The notes under the pieces: generated by a model
Told to the model about the DNA's origin: nothing
Seen by the model: the letters and a program-made list of their open reading frames with translations, nothing else
Databases searched by the model: none
Position numbers and translations under genes: made by a program
Origin: Diadema setosum
Taxonomy: Eukaryota > Echinodermata > Echinoidea > Diadematoida > Diadematidae
Assembly (NCBI RefSeq): GCF_964275005.1
Contig: NC_092688.1
Span: 24,330,940-24,394,939 of the forward strand
Length of the DNA: 64,000 nt
Direction of reading: 5' to 3'
Part shown: positions 32,257 through 47,200 of the stretch, one piece after another
How the letters are laid out: each line of letters opens with the position of its first letter
Position numbering within the stretch: position 1 is the first letter of the stretch

Positions 32257-35200
32257 CTAGTAATAGGAGAGGGAAATACATAAAGCGCAAATATTTTATT
32301 GTGACGTCCAGAGTAATCACTGACATCAACGTAATGACGCAAGCATTTGTTGGTAATACAGTGTATTGCAATCCACGAAATTGACTTTTGAACCATAGTT
32401 CATTCATTGGCAGCATAGTTCTCCATTTCCGACTTTTTCCTTGTCATGGTTCGGTCACATTTTGTGAATGTATTTCTTCATCTAAAATATGTTTATAGCT
32501 TCATTGTAAACAAATGAGGTACATTTAAATCTCATTTGCATATGTAAAAGTTACATTGTCCTTTACTTTGTTTACATGCAATTTTCATATTGTATTTACT
32601 TCGGCCGCAGATGAAATAAAATAATATGAATGAAATGAATAAGTTATGCAAGAAATAGTTCAATGAGTTTGTATCACCCTCTTCAGTACATAAGTCCGGT
32701 TTTATCATCTGTTTTTCGTATTTCGTTAATTGGACATTGGAATACACATTATACATATATTTATACCTATGTATAATACTTTGCATTAATGTATTGTACA
32801 ATTATTCGTGACATTGAGAACCGTTAGGTCGCACATCATTCGGTATTTGTGACCCGCTACAACCAAAGGATCCTAAAGTCGCTGACGGGTGAGCCAAAAA
32901 AATCGAGTTTGAAGTCAGATCACCAAAATCTGTCAAAACGTTCGGATTTCTGTTTTAACATAATTTTGTAGTCTAATGTATCTTCTATCATCTGCCGAAA
33001 TTTCGAAGCTAAATGATCAAAGGAAAGGCCTGAAAATAGCTTTCTTTTTTTTTTTTCTGGGCCATGTTTAGCTCGCTCGTCAACGACTTAAGGATCCTTT
33101 TGTTGTAGCGGGTCACATTTGTTTCTCACACACTTCTAGGCCTATATATTTATAGTCATTTTGATATCATGTTTACCTAATGCAAGCATTTTAATTCTGA
33201 TAGTGTTCGTGTCAATTTAGTTTATTTCATGGATGTGCATATGTTTACAATTTCGTGTATGTTTTTTATGTAAAATATGACTTTTTTACATTATTATTTA
33301 CACCTGTTTATCCAATAACATCGGCCTTCTTGTCCATAGCAGCATGGCCATAAATCATTAAGTAGGACTGATCTTTATGATTCATGGTCATCCTGCTGGT
33401 AAAAACACAGTGTCTTACAAACCCAGTGTGAACACATTGTGAACACATTGTGAATCATCTATTTTACAGTATTAAGCATGTCATTACATTGTGAAGGTGC
33501 TGTGAAAACCACCCACAGTGTGAAAATATCTTCACTGTGATAAATTCGAGCGTTTTCACACAGTTGACTATGTGAACACACTTTAGAACAATGCCTTCTT
33601 TCAGGCAGGATTATAACGATGTATCATGATGTTTACACACAACGTGCACAACATTGTTTTACATTAATTCAAACCATATCATATCATCAATAAAGTAACG
33701 ATGTTAACACGTGTTCAAGAAAAAACAAAACCGATGAAAATGATAACACCTTACTTAAACGCAAATAAATAAGACACACCTCTTCTGCTGGTAGCGACAC
33801 CATGCCATGGAAACTGTGACAAGGACTAGAAGAGCGACACCCAGTAGGGTTCCAAGGATGTATGTAATAAATTCACTTCCAGGAACTGGAGAATCTGTAC
33901 GATGATTCATTAGGTTAAAAGATCACAACAAGTTCATGAATGATTTTCATATCTTTTCATAACACAAAAGAATTGATATCATACCTTGATAGGATCGACA
34001 TACTTCAAAATTATTGTTTGTGTATTCGACAAGTGATACTTTATTGTATTAGCAAATGATTCTTTTAACTTCGCTTTACTATTTATTGTATGGAACCATC
34101 CAGTGCCCGTATGTTGTTGTTACTCTTTTCTTTTTCTTAAATAAGAATAGCTTGGAAATTTACACAGGCTCTTAATTATCTTTTTTTCTGGAAAAATATA
34201 TAAAAGTTGGATAAGGCTGGATTAAGTAGGATAAAGTTACCACAATTCAACTAAATCTGCAACTAACGCGGCTCGGCAGTTTTGATATTTAAAAATCTTA
34301 ATGGAAGCGGTTATACTGAAATTTCAATTTGTTTGGAAACTTTATCATTGACATGTTATACATGTTATGTAACTCTGGATCCACTGCTTTATTTTACTCC
34401 AAGTTTCAGACAACCCATATTTTGTGCGAACTAAAATAGTTCGACCGAAGGCAACCACAATGCCCATTTTGACGTACATTGCAAAATCCACCGCTACACT
34501 TCTTGTAGGCTCTGTGATGCAGCTTATGACATAGCATAGCATTTGTTATGAGCTCACAGTCACCCTTGACAAAACATTATCACTTGCAACAGCAAAGCAG
34601 AAGCAAGTAAAGGTACTATTCATTTAACGCTTTATAATTTATAACTACAAGCAACTTACCTGAAGAAGCGATGGCGGTGTCATGAAAAGTCATGAGCTCT
34701 TGCGTAGACTGTCCATTGGCTATTTTTTAAAGTGATGTAGAACAGCAAAATAAGTAGTTCTTCGGTTAATAACGTATTATGTGTATGTGTTTGTGTGTGT
34801 GTTTATGGATTAGTTATGTCATACTGAAAATGCTAAATGAAAAGATGTGTATCTTCATTAGATCCAGTCCAACATCAAAATCTTTTAGTACTTGACATAT
34901 CGATATATTTCTTTTGTCTTTAAGCAGCTTTTTTAGTATTTTATAATAATTTTTGAATGATTATCGTTTTGATGTCTTCAATATGCCAACGTTTCTGCTT
35001 AGAAACTAATTCAGAGATAATTTTATTAAACAAATATCACTTCAGTGAGAGACAGTGCAGAAAGTTATCCATATACATTTACCATTTCTGTATAATATAA
35101 TAAGCTTCTTTGAGCGTACATATGTAGAGAAGCCATTTGGATAAGCAAACTCACTTAAAGAAGACGTCGTCTCTCGTGCCGTCGTATCTTGATCATACCG

Positions 35201-38200
35201 ACCTTTGTCTGCGTACAAGGACATCGTAAATTGGCGTCAACGACATAATCTTACTCCATGTATGATTTGCCTTTTAAAAACAACGAGCAGTCATATTACT
35301 TTAAAGAAAAAAAAATACCCATGTACTTGACATAGCTATTGGGTGTCAGGTTTATAGTTCATGCTTCAATATTGAAATGAGGAAGTATACCAGGTGTTCC
35401 CTGTAGGCGGTATGTTTCCTGTAAATCAGTTTATTATAAAAACACGTATAAAAGAGCCAAAAAAATGAGAATAAGGATATCGTATATTATGATATCTTTA
35501 TGATATCACATTTTCGGAATTATCTCCTATGAAAACGAAAAATATCACATAGGTTTCTATATTTTGTATCAATCAAATATATGAAAATATGCATCAAGTA
35601 ACCTATGAAAAGTGAATCATGCCATAAGTATATCAAGGTATTAGTTTACCTTTCTTTTTTCTATTTCCAAAAGTGACACGGCACAAATCAAATATTAGAA
35701 ACATAAGAACATTAAATGACATTTACCTCCATTGTTAAGAAAAGTTCATCTAGGAAAACATTTTAACTAATTGTGTTCACAGAAGCCATTGACAAAGAGT
35801 GCAAAAGAAAGGCAGCGGCAAATAAAGATAATACTCATTGAACGTATTTTATCAATATCGACGTAAAACTCACGAGAATAAGACACGGAGGTCCCACGTA
35901 CTGTTGTTAGTTCTTTGGTAGCCTCTCTGCTGTCTGGATGTTAAGTAATGAAGAACAACGACATAAGTAGTTCTGTCATCGATGACATAACTAATTAATA
36001 GTCCTGTGCAGGCATGTAAATATCCAGAAATACACACACAAAAAGGAGCACCACTATAAAGACACATGTGGACAACAAAGTCAATGATTATTGCGTTGTT
36101 CTGATTGAAAGATCATAACAACAAACAAATGCGTGAGCCCAGCAACATGTCCAATGATGTCGGGCTCGCATTTGTCAATTTTCTGCATAGTTACTACTGT
36201 ATAGGTTACTGAAATAAAAACAACGAAAACAAAAATACCATTAAGATCCCAAGAGAAGACATATTAACACGCACATACACACTCACTTACACGCATGCGA
36301 AAACAAGGGATGTTGTTGTTTCTAATCAAAGAGCAAGCTGTAATATTGTAATACTTACTGAAAGTGTTGATTGCAGTTTGTGTTGTTGAGGTGGAAAAAG
36401 TGGTACTATACCATTCAGTGTCTACAAACAAAGTGCGCACAAACACAAAGCGTAAAATTGGAATTAGAAAGAAGAAGAAGAATGAATCATGGGCACACTT
36501 CTTTTACACAAGCCACGAGGACATATCAGAATAACAAAATCTGCAAATTATCAAATCATTTGAAATAAAGGCTTAAAGTTGTACGGTGTGCAACTGCCAT
36601 TAATTCCTAAGTTGCAGGAAGGTCATAAGATAAGATAAAACCAAAACAAGAAGCAAAAGAGTTATTTACATGCACATACACACTCACTTTTCTTTGCTAC
36701 AGTTCTCTCCAATCCCTCCGCTGGCTTCCCTACATCATCGTATCACCTTTAGAATCCTTCTCATTGTTTATTAGATATGTAATAATGTATAGGGCCCCAT
36801 CTTTCTCAAAGACTTGATTTCTTCCGCTCCTCCACTTCAACCCGTTTTCTCCATTCTCCCTCCACTCTGCAAATATCACATGGTCCCGGCTCCCGTACAC
36901 GTTATGGTGATAGGGCTTTTCTGTCATTCGCCATCTCTTTGGAACAAACTCCCTCTTTATATTCGAAATGCTGAAATTGCAGATAAGTTTAAAGCATTGC
37001 TTAAAACTTATCAATTCACTCAATTTGCCTTGTTGTTGTTTCATATAGATGTAGATTATAATAGTTATTACATTATTGTATTTTAATTCAATATTTTCCG
37101 TTTGTTATGTAATGATAATTCATGGAAGAGGAAATTCTTAGATTTGATATTCTAACTCGTTTGAAAATGACATCACTATTAAACCCATTCGAACCAAAAC
37201 GCAAATGCACAATTCAAAATAAAAATTACGTTTGAAAATTTAATTTTGATAATAAGAGTCCTGTCCATTTTTGTGGGAATGTCCATACCAAAATAGATTT
37301 CAGGAGGAAATAAAGTTTCAGAACGAAATTTATGAGGATCATCGTTGCACACTATAGTTCCACGCGCGACCTGTTAATCTACATACTTATATAACACAGC
37401 CAATTTATGAAATGCTTTACAGTACCTCATTTTTTTTTTTTTTGGTAAGGTTTCTTGGGATTGCACAAGTAAAATATATTAATACAAATGTACCTCATTT
37501 TGTGAAAACAATAGACCTACATATAATGCACTTTCATCCTTCTCATTTTTAAATAAAGAGGGGTTACTTTTAGCTTTAATATTACAGACCATTTGTTTCA
37601 TTTTCGACGGGTTGGCAAGACCGGACTGACGTGTTCCAAACCGGGTAGTAAGTCGACCATCCGGGTAGCTCCACACACTGGAACGTAGCGCTGCCATTGA
37701 TGGCGTATCCTTTGTCACAGGTAAGAGTTATGTTAGAGCCATATGTTGTGATATCTGAGTTCCAGTGACCATTCATCATATGTCCGGGATGATTACAAAA
37801 TCCTATCGAAACTATAACAGGAAAAAAAAACAGGATTGCCTGTTGAAATATGCACAGATTAAAGTCAAAAGAAGGCATGAAAGAACACAAGGATTATTTT
37901 GATCTGTTCACCGCTTGGTATCGATGAGAGAGGATGATGGATGTATTTTTTTTTTCTTTTGGTTTAAAACAGAATTTTACACCTAAGGGCCAATACAACT
38001 CATTACCCATTTGGATCATACTGAGTCATTGTATACGTTGCTTTACAGCATCACAATAACTGGTATAGACGATGAATTGTTATATGCGCGAAGTAGTTAC
38101 GTCAATGAATAAATTACTGAATTTTTCATAGTACCAGTCATTATCATTTATGCTGTTAGTGTCAATATCATAAGCATATGTGAACAAAATATAATATCAC

Positions 38201-41200
38201 CCCCACCAGCACCCCACCACTTCCACCACACTCACAACATAATTCACCTGGTTGTACTCTGGAAGACCGGAAGAAGCTAGAATAGTAACGTACCTCATTT
38301 TTGCATAAATTCAAAATTTGAAAGTATATTATTGTATGGTTCAAAGATTTTATCAATATTAGCTTACCCTTTTTGTATCAAGTAGATTTATGTATTTCCT
38401 ACCTACAGTGCACGAGAACCCTATAATACAGACATTTGAAAACCGTACATTTGTAGCTGCCAATTAATATTGTTTAATATACAGAGTTCATAGTGTTCAG
38501 GGTAGTTGTATTTCATTGTCATTTATTGGTTTTTGTAATACAATAAAGGGTAAATTAGTGCAATTGAACAAAACCATAATCAAAAGAAATTGCCTTAAAA
38601 AGACTTATTAGTGCATTTTTGTAGTTCCAGCGTTAATTTCGTTTTGGTTGGTCATCCAAGCTTAATAGAATTAGAATCTCAAAATACTCGTAATCATCTG
38701 TGTGTTAATGATAGGTAATTTAAACTTGATTTTAATTCATATCGACGACGATTTTTTTTTCTTAATTTTGGAACTTACTATTATATAAATAGTAGACAAA
38801 ATGACTGGATCCAACCTCCCCCTGGCTATGGCATGTCCAGTTGTGTGAGTAACTTCTGTCAGAAAGTACATCCACATACGCTTTGGACCGCGAACATACA
38901 CAAGTCCTTTGGTGTATGAGAGCAATCTCATTTTGTTCGGATTCACTTCTGCAGGTAGATATACACTTCTCATCGGAATGCACGTCGAATCCAGGTTCAG
39001 ACAGCAGGGGGGAAGCCTGTTGGTTTCCTTCATAGCATCCAAGAAATCCAGGCTCTGTGGGAAACAAGCTATGATGGTTATGACCTACTTAATCAACATT
39101 ATTGATTTCTTTCTCGTCAACTCCTGTCAAAACATGAATTGAACAGTTAATTGCACCACGACAAGTTCGATCCATACTCATGTTTGTTTGGTTTGTTTGT
39201 TTGGTTGTTGTTGTTTTTTTCTGCCATTCCAATTAGAGTTGATAGTTAACAGAGCAGAGAGTATAGGGAAACAAGAAACTCCAATTACTTCAGACTGCTA
39301 CTAAACCAGTACAATATATTATTTTGCAACTCTTCGATAAATCTGTGAAGAAACGAACACCACAGCCTAGAAGTCTGTTTGTTTCATAGACATGAAAATT
39401 AACATGAAATTATATGAATTTTTAATGAATATTTTATGAAATGTTAATTTGAATAAAGTTATAGATATTAAATAGATTTCTGTGTTATTTGGTATTTTAA
39501 ATGACGAATATTGAAAAGTATAACGACAATCACATTCTGCTGTGTTAACCTTACCTCGGCACTTAAGTGTGACTCCCTTGTTAGAGGAACATTCGGTAGT
39601 TGTCATTGGGCAATCGCTTAAACGTTGGAACCCGTTGGAATCTGTGCATTAATGGCAGTTAAAGATCTTAAATGTGTTTATCAAACCCTTCGCATGCAAC
39701 AACAACTTAGTTGTCACGTTATATGGGCGAAGAACGCCATACAAAAGCAGCAGCAATTTCCTTTTGGAATCGGACATTGGTGATATAAAAGTAATTATCA
39801 GAAGCTATATAGGAAACAAACAAATGCCTCGTTCTATCAAAGGGGCTTTGAAATTTGCAAACGTGATTGATATAACGAATTATAAAATGGGTTCAAGAAT
39901 GTAGCCAATTGGAAGCGCTGAAATGACTCACGTGCGAGTGCATTATTTTTTTACGATCATGCACGGCCTGACGTCACAATGTTTACACTAGCAGTGCGCA
40001 CTCAATCAGTTGTTACAAGTGCGCGTCACGCGCTACTATACGCGCTGTCAATCCTGTAAACAACTTCTAGTTCGGGCTGCCAGCCGGCCTTTCTTGTGCA
40101 TAACATGTGGCGTACGTAATACGTACAGTACTTATGTGTGGAATTTCCGAGTGCGACGTGCGTAAACATCTTCGGACATCTTGACTTTTGAGCGAGTGCT
40201 ACATGTAGCTGACTGGTATTGACCCAAAAAGGTACGTGAAAAATGCTGTTAGTTTTCGACCCATTTTATAAAACAAATGATGCACAGGATTATTTCGTGG
40301 CGTTAGTGAAGGTGCGGCGCGCTTTCACTAACGCACTCTATCCTGTGCATCATTTGTATATCAAAGCTAGCTCATTATTTTGTCTTCTCTTATCTACTCC
40401 TATTGTAAATAGAATGGTTATTTCACGTGCTTGTTTTATTCTACATTTCCGATAACAATGTCGATCACTATCTGGACAAATGGTAACCGAAAATGCATCG
40501 AAATCTGGCAAACTTTTTGGTTTTGTTATGCACAATTTTAATCAAACTGTATTCATTTTTTACCTCGTTTTTTTTAAATAAAATATTGCGTGTATGCGTT
40601 TTTGTTTTTATTTTTCATTAAATCGACGTGCTTGATAATAAAGCTATACCTTGAGGTGGACACGATACGCGATGAGGCTTTCTCTGTGTTGCTGTACTGG
40701 GCAAAGTCTGAGCCGAATACTTCTCTACCGCTGGGAAACCGAGCTCCCCGCAGACCAAGTCAGCAGCTCTAGCGTTAAATCCATCGTGGCAGACATATCC
40801 GTCTGATCCGATGACAACTAAACCTTCCAGCGGAGAGGGCCCGTCAACCAGCCTCACAGAGGGTATTTCTTGATAGTGAATAATGGTGAAAGTGTAGACA
40901 TCAACTTTGAAGGATATCTATATTCACAGATTTGTGGCCAAAATGCTCTAAAACAGAGATTCGGAACTTTCTGAACAATGATTTTTTTAAGAGTTTCTTG
41001 CATTTCTTAGCCATAACTGGACTGGCAAAAGCCAATCAAACAAGTGGTAAAGTGGCTGTTTTGAAAAAACAAAATCTTATAATCTTTCATGCAGCCCCAA
41101 TTTATTGTAGGGATTGTCCAAGTAACGATTCATGTGAAAATACATTTTACGCACACACATATGCACACTCATTTGTGACCGTGCATCACAAAACGAACAA

Positions 41201-44200
41201 AAGTCGCACCCCTTGAATTTATGTGAGGACTAAGAAAAGGTGAAACGGGTCAACAAAGTCAATGTTAAGTGTTTTATAGTGACCGTTCATCACAAAACGA
41301 ACAAAAAGTCGCACACACTGATTTTGCTGGTGAGGACTGAAAATTAGTGGAATGGGTCAACCTAGCCAATCTTGACTTTTTCATATTTTCTGAAAGAGCA
41401 AGTCTTCTTTTACGGTATGCTAAAATTAGGGGTCATAAAACGGGCGGGAAAGTGTGTTTTTTAGCAGTCTATCTCGAACATTTTTGGTAGAATAGTGTAA
41501 TTAGGTGTGTCTTTAGAGTCCCTTTTTCATTTCTGAAAAACCTTGTACACACTCTTACTTTTAACCCTAATAACTTTTGAAAGGATACTGCTACTCCTTT
41601 GAAAGTTAGCATTAATTATGGACAGAATGTGTTAATGAGGCATGCCTAATTTCTGTTTAATCTGATAATCTCTTCATTGTTGTTACTCTGGTGGTTTACT
41701 TCCTGTTTTTTGTCCGATTCATCGCACAACCAGCATGGTTTGGTAAAGGTTAAGCGCTTGAATAGACACTATACTTCAGAGCCTCTTTTTTCAGTTCACA
41801 CTTTTCCTGAGTTTGTGCTTTCTTTCCAATATTTAGATTAGGAGAGTCCATTTGATTTGAGTTATACATCGTTTTAAAGCTTAAAGTCTGCTTTTTTCAG
41901 AATATGGTCTTAACTAAAAATGCATGTCTGGCGACTTTTTGTTTGTTTTATGATGCAGGGTCACATATTTTCTGAAAGAGCTACCCTTCTTCTACATTAT
42001 TGTTAAGTTTGGGATCATAAAATGAATGCAAATGTGCATTTAAGCAATATTTCTACGACCTTTTTTTGTAGAGTAGTGGGATCAGGTATGTCTTAGAGGC
42101 CCGTTTTCATTTCTTGATAACCACTTGCACTTTCTTCACTTTCAAGTCTGATAACTTTTGAAGGGACAAAGCTACTGCTTTGAAGTTATTGTTAATCATG
42201 GACAGAATGTGTTAATAGAGCATGCTCAGTTTCAGTTTAATCTGATAATCCGCTCATTGTTGTTGCCCCAGTGGTTTACATCCTGTTTTTTTTTTTGTCC
42301 CATTCATCTCACAGCTAGCACGGCTTGGTAAAGAATAAATGCTTGAATAGACAGCTAGACCCTGTACTTCAGAGCCTCTTTTCTCGGTTCACACTTTTCC
42401 AGAGTGTGTACTTTCTTTCCAATATTTAGATAGGTTAGGAGAGTCTGTTCTTTCAGAATCTAACTAAAAATTTATTTAGTTTTACTTTTTGTGTTTTTTG
42501 TGATGCAGGGTCACATTTACAAAACAAAATCTACTCCCAAATTCTTGTACATTCATGGAAGTTTATAGATTAAGACTATATTTGTGTAGACATTCAATTC
42601 AAACAGTCAGGGAGACTACCTATTTTGAGGGAAGATTGAAATCCCCCCAAAGAGGGAACATTGAACCGCGAGCAGATGTTACGTAACGGAGCGACGCGAT
42701 ATGGTCAGAGCGAACCGTTACAGATGTTCTTTTTCCAGTCGCTATGAGAATAATTCACCGAGAGGGAGAGAGAGAAACACAGTCATGTACACACACGCGA
42801 GCGTACACACACGGGTACGGAGGGTCATCCGCATCGAGTTGGAGGACGGATTGTTGCGTGTAGCTATTTTTAGCGCTCCTCTCTCTCCCCCTCTCTCCTA
42901 CATCGTTCTGTTGCTGCGTATCCGTGATCAGTGATGATGCTGATAAGCAAAATCCCCAATCACTTACCTTTCGCGACCCCCATGGCAGAAAAAAACCAAC
43001 AGCAAGTGAATTGACCATACACATCGACATTGTGTTGTTGGAAGGCGGAGCATGGTCGTGCAGACCTATGTTTTGATCGAAGTTAGAGCACGAGGAAGAG
43101 ACATGCAAGTTTGAAGAACAACAAAAACCTTCACAAGACAAGACTAATAGTGAGAGGTAATTATCATCTATTAACTCTATTTCAATTTCAACTATTTTAG
43201 TTAAAAGCATATGTGATTGTGACGTGTTGATCAAACTATGTCTAGAGACAAAGTGAGGGTGGATGTCGCAATATAGTTCCCTGGTTCATTACCGTGATAG
43301 TGTACGTGTGACGTTGCGATGATCTAGACAGGGAGGTGAGACCTCCCTGATCTAGATGAGGTAACCTTGTGGTTGCATGAGGCTTGTAACTTTTAACCCA
43401 GTGAGCATGATCGCAAGAGAGCAAGAAAGTATGAGGACACTGATGGTCATGTAGCAAAAGAAAGAACCCCGGAGCTCCGGCGGTCCGCAGTTGACGTTCG
43501 ACGGCTGTGCGAGAGCTCCAGCGTCATGCAAAATATTAGAACACCTACGGTGGCGGTGCCTTCCGTCTCTTGCTCTTTTCATTCGGACATTCCACAGAAA
43601 TACGGGCAAACCAGGAGTTTAGGGGACCGGACTATCTAAGTACAATACCAGTTCTCACCAACTCTTGATCATTTGACGAAAAAATAACTGAATTGTTGAT
43701 AGAAATATCGACAAACACATGACGGGCTACCACAATTCCCATTGACGATGAAGCTCAGCGGTAACAGCGCTCATGTACGCACGGTACGTCCGTGCACTGT
43801 GCTAACGCGATTCATGCACAGCGCATTGCAGACACACACACAGTCCGTCCCTGTGTTTCGTTGAATAATCGCTGCAAAATAAGAACGCCTTGAAAGAAGC
43901 TATGACATGGAGATTCAAAAAATACAATTTGGATTCGCGTTTTCATCCTTCAATTACAAATTTTCCTCACTATATGTGAATATTGATTTTTGGAGGAGAT
44001 AAACTTTATTTATTCATCTTTCATTGGGTGAAATTTCAATACCAACATTAAATGAGGATTTTTTAAGGTGAATTTTTAAAGACATGCATGTCAAAACGAT
44101 GCAGTGATAGCCATTGACTTTGACGCATCGAGCTTCGGCCAGAGACTGCGGAAAGGTCATGAATAATTCATTAAGCCCAACTTTCCCGATTATTCGCGAA

Positions 44201-47200
44201 TATATCCATTCCCTAAAAATCGGCTGTCTCCCTGACTGTCAAAGCGCTCCATTAGAAAGCAGATATTTCTAAATTTATTGATCCATTGATTCTATATCAG
44301 GGATTTGGAATTGTGAAAATTTGCTGAACAATGAAATTTGAAGAGTGCTTGCATTGTTGTTACATTCAGAAAAGCCACTGGAGTGGTAAAAGTCGGCGGT
44401 AGGGTCGCAATAAGACAATGTACCATTTTTGACGTTTGATATTCTACTACCAATTGTGACCCGCTACAACAAAAAGGTCCTAAAATCGCGCACGGTCGAA
44501 GCCGTGAAAATCGAGTTTGAAGTCAGAGCATCATAATTTGTCAAAACTTACGATTTTCTGATTTTGACATATTATTGGAGTCTGACATGTCTTCTATCAT
44601 CTGTCGAAATTTTGAAGCAAAATGATGAAAGGAAAGTACAAAAAATAGCGTTTTTCTGGGCCATGTTTTTGGCGTTTCAACGAAGCAGAAACCGGTTCGA
44701 AAATTTGGATTGAGCGCCACAGATAGGCTCCGCCCATAACAACGACCGGAGTGATCTCATTGGTCAGTTTGCTGCTTGCCGCTAACCGAAGCGTGAAGCT
44801 CGCACACTGCCAAGTCGACTGGTGCGTGCGGGCGGGGTGCGCTATGCCCAACCGCTTCTCCTGGCATCCTGGTCACTGATTGGTCGGTGAGGAGACCGCC
44901 GACGCTGTGCTTGAATGAGCATTTCGGGGGTTGCTAGGGTTTACCTTCTATTGTCCGGAGGTGAAAATTGACTAGCGTGTCCCTTGATCGCGATTTCGTC
45001 GCAAGGAAAACTTTTAGGGCGCTTTTCTCGAAACAGCGATTTCCCATACGTCTGGACATGCTCTCTTTTAAACATCGATATCTCCGCAGCCGATTATTTT
45101 TATAATTATTGTTATATATCAATTTAAAGCAGAAAGATTAGGGAATTTTGTCATGCAATTTTCAAATAATCGACCTCACCCGACTTTAGAATCATTTTGT
45201 TGTTCCAACACTCGTTTATTGAAGAAACTGTCTGTAGGCAACAAGTTCATAATAAACACACACACACACGCACATACAATACGAAATCTACCCTTCTGAC
45301 ATACCACACGTTACATGATTAAGGGGGGGGGGGTTGGGATAAACCTGTCACCACGCGTTGATTCTTAGTGAAGCGTGTCCAGCATTTTCCTTACCACTAA
45401 ACAGAGAAAAGATAATGTTGTTTATTTTCATTAGTGTTAATTCGTCTCTCATTCAACGAAGATAACACATAAGCATGCTGAGGCAGTAATGTTACCATAA
45501 CCATTTGAAGACTAGGCCCAAATACACTCTAGCAGATGTCTCTGGAAAATACGTGTTTTAACAAAATCAGCTTGTTCTCAACGGGTTACCACCATAGGTA
45601 GCAAGAGATGGCTGGTAATGATTACAGTAACCGGTGTTACCGCTTTTGACAGAAATGTTGCAAGATCCGACTCGGAATGGTCCACTTTTATTCTAATAGT
45701 CAATATTGTAAGTGAAATACTCAATGTCGGGATATGCAATATCCGATAATCAAGTTCCATTTTTACGGAAGGATGCGCATACTCTTATCTTATTATCGCC
45801 ATTGTCTTCTTGCCATTCCCACATACAACTCAAACTAGTACAATGTTGTTAGAAAACCTTTCTTTTCTCTGTTGAAGTTGCATGTTCTATGATTACGACT
45901 CTGCGATTTCGGAATTTAGTGAGCACTGTATAGTAGTTATGTATTAGTTACATGTAGCAGTTTTTCACAGGACAAAGAAAACCAAAAACAACATTCCAAT
46001 AATCACAGAGCAACTCTTATTACATGTATATCAAAGATGTGACACTAAACAATCAGAAGCAGTGAGATATGATTTATGTATTAATTTTCACCGTATAAAC
46101 CGGCCTTGCTTTTCACTCCGAGGTGCAAGTTATTATTTTGATGAAAGGATTGACTGATTGATTTATTGCTTGATTGATTGATTACTCGCTCAATTATTGG
46201 TTGATTGATCGATCGTTGATTTTTGTTTGATTTTTTCTGCATTCTTATGCGTACAGATAACACAAGTCAATTAAACAAACTTATCGAGTATTGCTTAGAT
46301 CTAATAATTAACACAGGAAAGTGATTTCAATGACTGGTATCATTCAATGATAATGCGATAAATGAACACGAGCATATAATTTTATTATGTTCAGCTGCGT
46401 GTTATTTCATGTTTATTTAAACTTTAGAAGTACATGTGCCTACTGGTCAAGAGACAAATTAAGCAGCTCTCAGTATATCAAACAGAAGTGCAGAAGACCA
46501 CTATCAGAAGCCATTGCTTGAAGAGGAAGAGGGCCTAATTTATAATGTTTTTCATTTTATAAACATTTAATGTAGATATCTCATGCCGTTCATTCTACGG
46601 TAAATATTGAAATTAGGCGTATGTAGCGTAATTAATAAGGCTTCACCAATGCGTATTTATCAAATAGAAGCGACGGTCAGGAACAAAAAACAAAAAAAAA
46701 AAACAAAAAACAAAAAACGATCAGAACAAAATGAAACCAGCAATTTTGTATTAAAGCGTACTAATACATCTGTATGAACCACAACTATCTATATTCACAT
46801 CGACCCAATAATTTATACTTACCATCATAACACTTCACGGTCATGTTGAACTTTGCAGGGTATCTAGATATATAGTCCTACATATCGTATAGTCAGCTTC
46901 GTCTGATGGGCCAGTGATAATACGGGCGAAGACGGCAAGTGACTTACGATACGGATGTTAGACGTTTTGTGTGCTATTTCATCTGATACCTGTAATCCAA
47001 CCCATCTGTTATTGAGAGACTCAATTTTAGTGAGAATTCGCCGTCCAATAGGTGCCTGTATAACCCAACCATAACTGCTGGAGAAACAGTTTGTATTACA
47101 CGAGATCATACGCTCCACAGACTCCTCCATACAGTTCAGAGTTATATCTGCAGGATATAAAAAGGACAAATCAGGCAGTGTTGGCAGGGACAAGTGCGGT

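Noticed and set aside
32257..32396. N-terminal extension of the gene B tail frame starting at an ATG
   Set aside because: A TTACTAG acceptor in phase with the transmembrane exon explains the true beginning. The extension is intron that happens to be open.
33395..33600. CRISPR-like regularly repeated GTGTGAA motifs
   Set aside because: The motifs are short, irregularly spaced, in both orientations and in animal intronic DNA. This is a foldback repeat, not a CRISPR array.
38737..39042. Alternative open frame over the gene B WSC exon (starts MDAMKETNR)
   Set aside because: It is out of phase with the splice junctions and lacks the conserved cysteines. The overlapping frame with LGCY and WTC is preferred.
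42755..43234. 159-residue minus-strand frame as a complete gene
   Set aside because: It spans a good splice donor in its middle and ends in GA/CA repeat. At most the part before the donor could be an exon.
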